A DNA stretch of 64,000 bases, from assembly GCF_051401765.1 (NCBI RefSeq), contig NW_027480438.1:4340001-4404000 (forward strand). Direction: 5' to 3'. This DNA is from Calliopsis andreniformis. Taxonomy: Eukaryota; Arthropoda; Insecta; Hymenoptera; Andrenidae. Made by a program: the position numbers and the translations under genes. Below, piece after piece: positions 63,347-64,000 of the stretch. Numbering within the stretch: position 1 is the stretch's first letter; each line of letters begins with the position of its first letter. A model generated the notes under the pieces. That model was not told where the DNA came from and searched no databases. It was given only the letters and a program-made list of their open reading frames with translations.

Positions 63347-64000
63347 CCTCAATCCTCAATTCTCAATCTTCAATCCTCAATACTCAATCTATAATCCTCA
63401 ATCCTCAATCCTCAATCTTCAATCCTCAATTCCCAATACTCAATCCTCAATCCTCAATCCTCAATCCTCAATCATCAATCCTCAGTCTTCAAACCTCAAT
63501 ACTCAATCTCCAATCCTCAATCCTCAATCCTCAATCCTCAATTCTCAATCCTCATCCTTCAATCCTCAATTCCCAATCCTCAATCTTCAATCCTCAATCC
63601 TCAATCCTCAATTCTCAATCCTCAATCCTCAGTCCTCAGTCCTTAAACCTCAATCCTCAACCCTCAGCCCTCATCCTCAATCCTCAATCCTCAATCCTCA
63701 ATCCTCAATCCTCAATCTTCAACCCTCAACACTCAGTCCTCAATGTTCAAACCTCAATCCTCAATTCTCAATCTGCAATCCTCAATACTCAATCTTCAAT
63801 CCTCAATCCTCAATACTCAATCCTCAATCCTCAATCCTCAATCCTCAATCATCAACCCTCAGTCTTCAATACTCAATCCTCAATCCTCAATCCTCAATAC
63901 TCAATCCTCAATCCTCAATCATCAATCCTCAATCTTCAATCCTCAATACTCAATCTTTAATCCTCAGTCCTCAATCCTCAATCTTCAATCTTCAATCCTC

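Larger units (their letters stand above)
1..64000. repeat. Heptanucleotide satellite array, unit CCTCAAT/GGATTGA
   Basis: Tandem 7-bp units fill the entire window. The commonest unit is CCTCAAT. Frequent one-base variants are CTTCAAT, ACTCAAT, CCTCAGT, CCTCAAC, TCTCAAT, CATCAAT, CCTGAAT and GTTCAAT. The perfect unit has no G on the plus strand, so the strands are strongly asymmetric. Nothing foreign interrupts the array: no transposon, no inverted segment, no unique gap longer than a mutated heptamer. Every stretch between the landmark modules listed below consists only of such heptamers plus rare 6-bp units. Both array edges lie outside the window. The array suggests eukaryotic heterochromatin; centromeric, subtelomeric or interstitial location cannot be decided here. 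Confidence 0.97.
60185..64000 (+). repeat. 2336-bp tandem duplication, second copy cut by the window end
   Basis: TCGTCAGTC at 60185 recurs at 62521, and anchors 60584 and 60892 recur as 62920 and 63228, all at offset 2336. Copy 2 is visible for about 1480 bp. It shares AATCTGCAAT near 61434 and 63770. Seen differences include CCTGAATTC near 62845 and CAGTCTTC against CACTCTTC near 63857. Confidence 0.9.

Noticed and set aside
1..64000. CRISPR-like alternation of conserved modules and spacers
   Set aside because: Modules are 217 bp, spacers are the same heptamer and 50 bp to more than 1 kb long; none of the short-repeat and unique-spacer pattern, no cas genes.
1..64000. Telomeric or interstitial telomere array
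   Set aside because: The unit CCTCAAT is not a rotation of CCCTAAA, CCCTAA or their complements, and no run of those was seen.
1..64000. tRNA, rRNA or small-RNA genes and centromere protein B boxes
   Set aside because: No cloverleaf, conserved rRNA segment or CENP-B box core was seen; the plus strand is too poor in G to carry them.

Overview
The whole 64-kb window is one uninterrupted satellite array. The unit is the heptamer CCTCAAT (GGATTGA on the other strand), tandemly repeated from the first base to the last. I found no gene, RNA gene, transposon, CRISPR array or unique spacer. An array of this length and hierarchy points to a eukaryotic chromosome, probably heterochromatin (pericentromeric, subtelomeric or similar). 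The lineage cannot be read from the sequence. The unit is not the plant telomere heptamer (CCCTAAA). The perfect unit has no G on the plus strand.

The array is not monotonous. About 87 times, a block of diverged heptamers (a 'landmark module') recurs in the same orientation. The standard module is 31 heptamers (217 bp): 14 upstream, then 17 starting at the anchor heptamer AGAATAT. Every heptamer in it stays in the 7-bp register, so landmarks look like old mutated heptamers copied as a group. I recognise these types. A has TCAGAGC, TTTCCAT and ACGCAAT after the anchor and ends in CCCCAAT. B has TCACAGT and TTTCAAT and ends in GTTCAAT; subtype B2 has TCGCAGC and TTTCGAT. C has CATCAAT after the anchor, CTTTAAA, and CACCAAT with TCTTATC; subtype C' has CTGTAAT and CATCAAT. 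E has CCCCATT or CACCATT and ACTAAGT. D has the degenerate anchor AGCATAT. Hand counts are A 21, B/B2 32, C/C' 23, D 4 and E 7.

Between landmarks the heptamer register slips only at rare 6-bp units, CCTCAT or CCTCGT/CCTTGT. These explain the remainder modulo 7 of every spacing I worked through.

Layout: 1-390 is the tail of a D-type upstream segment joined to an A module. 0.4-4.1 kb is an A-B-B-A-B-B2-C' run. D-headed supra-blocks start at 4081, 13669, 25879 and 31859. Each begins D-E-B2-(A)-C-C with spacings equal to the base or to one heptamer, and block III is internally rearranged. 43.6-46.4 kb is a 1364-bp tandem duplication followed by patchwork to 48 kb. 48-64 kb is C-, A- and B-rich with several fresh tandem duplications. 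Near-identical long copies lie about 21.6-21.8 kb, 27.8 kb and 36.3 kb apart. Local tandem duplications of 349, 1139, 1364, 1405, 2077, 2336 and 2971 bp show that unequal exchange has been recent and repeated.

Open reading frames occur only on the plus strand and are a by-product of the repeat. Seven is 1 modulo 3, so all three plus frames encode the same peptide heptad (I-L-N-P-Q-S-S), while every minus frame meets TGA once per 21 bp. None is annotated as a gene. All spacings, types and offsets were derived by eye from the sequence, so block edges are accurate to a few heptamers.
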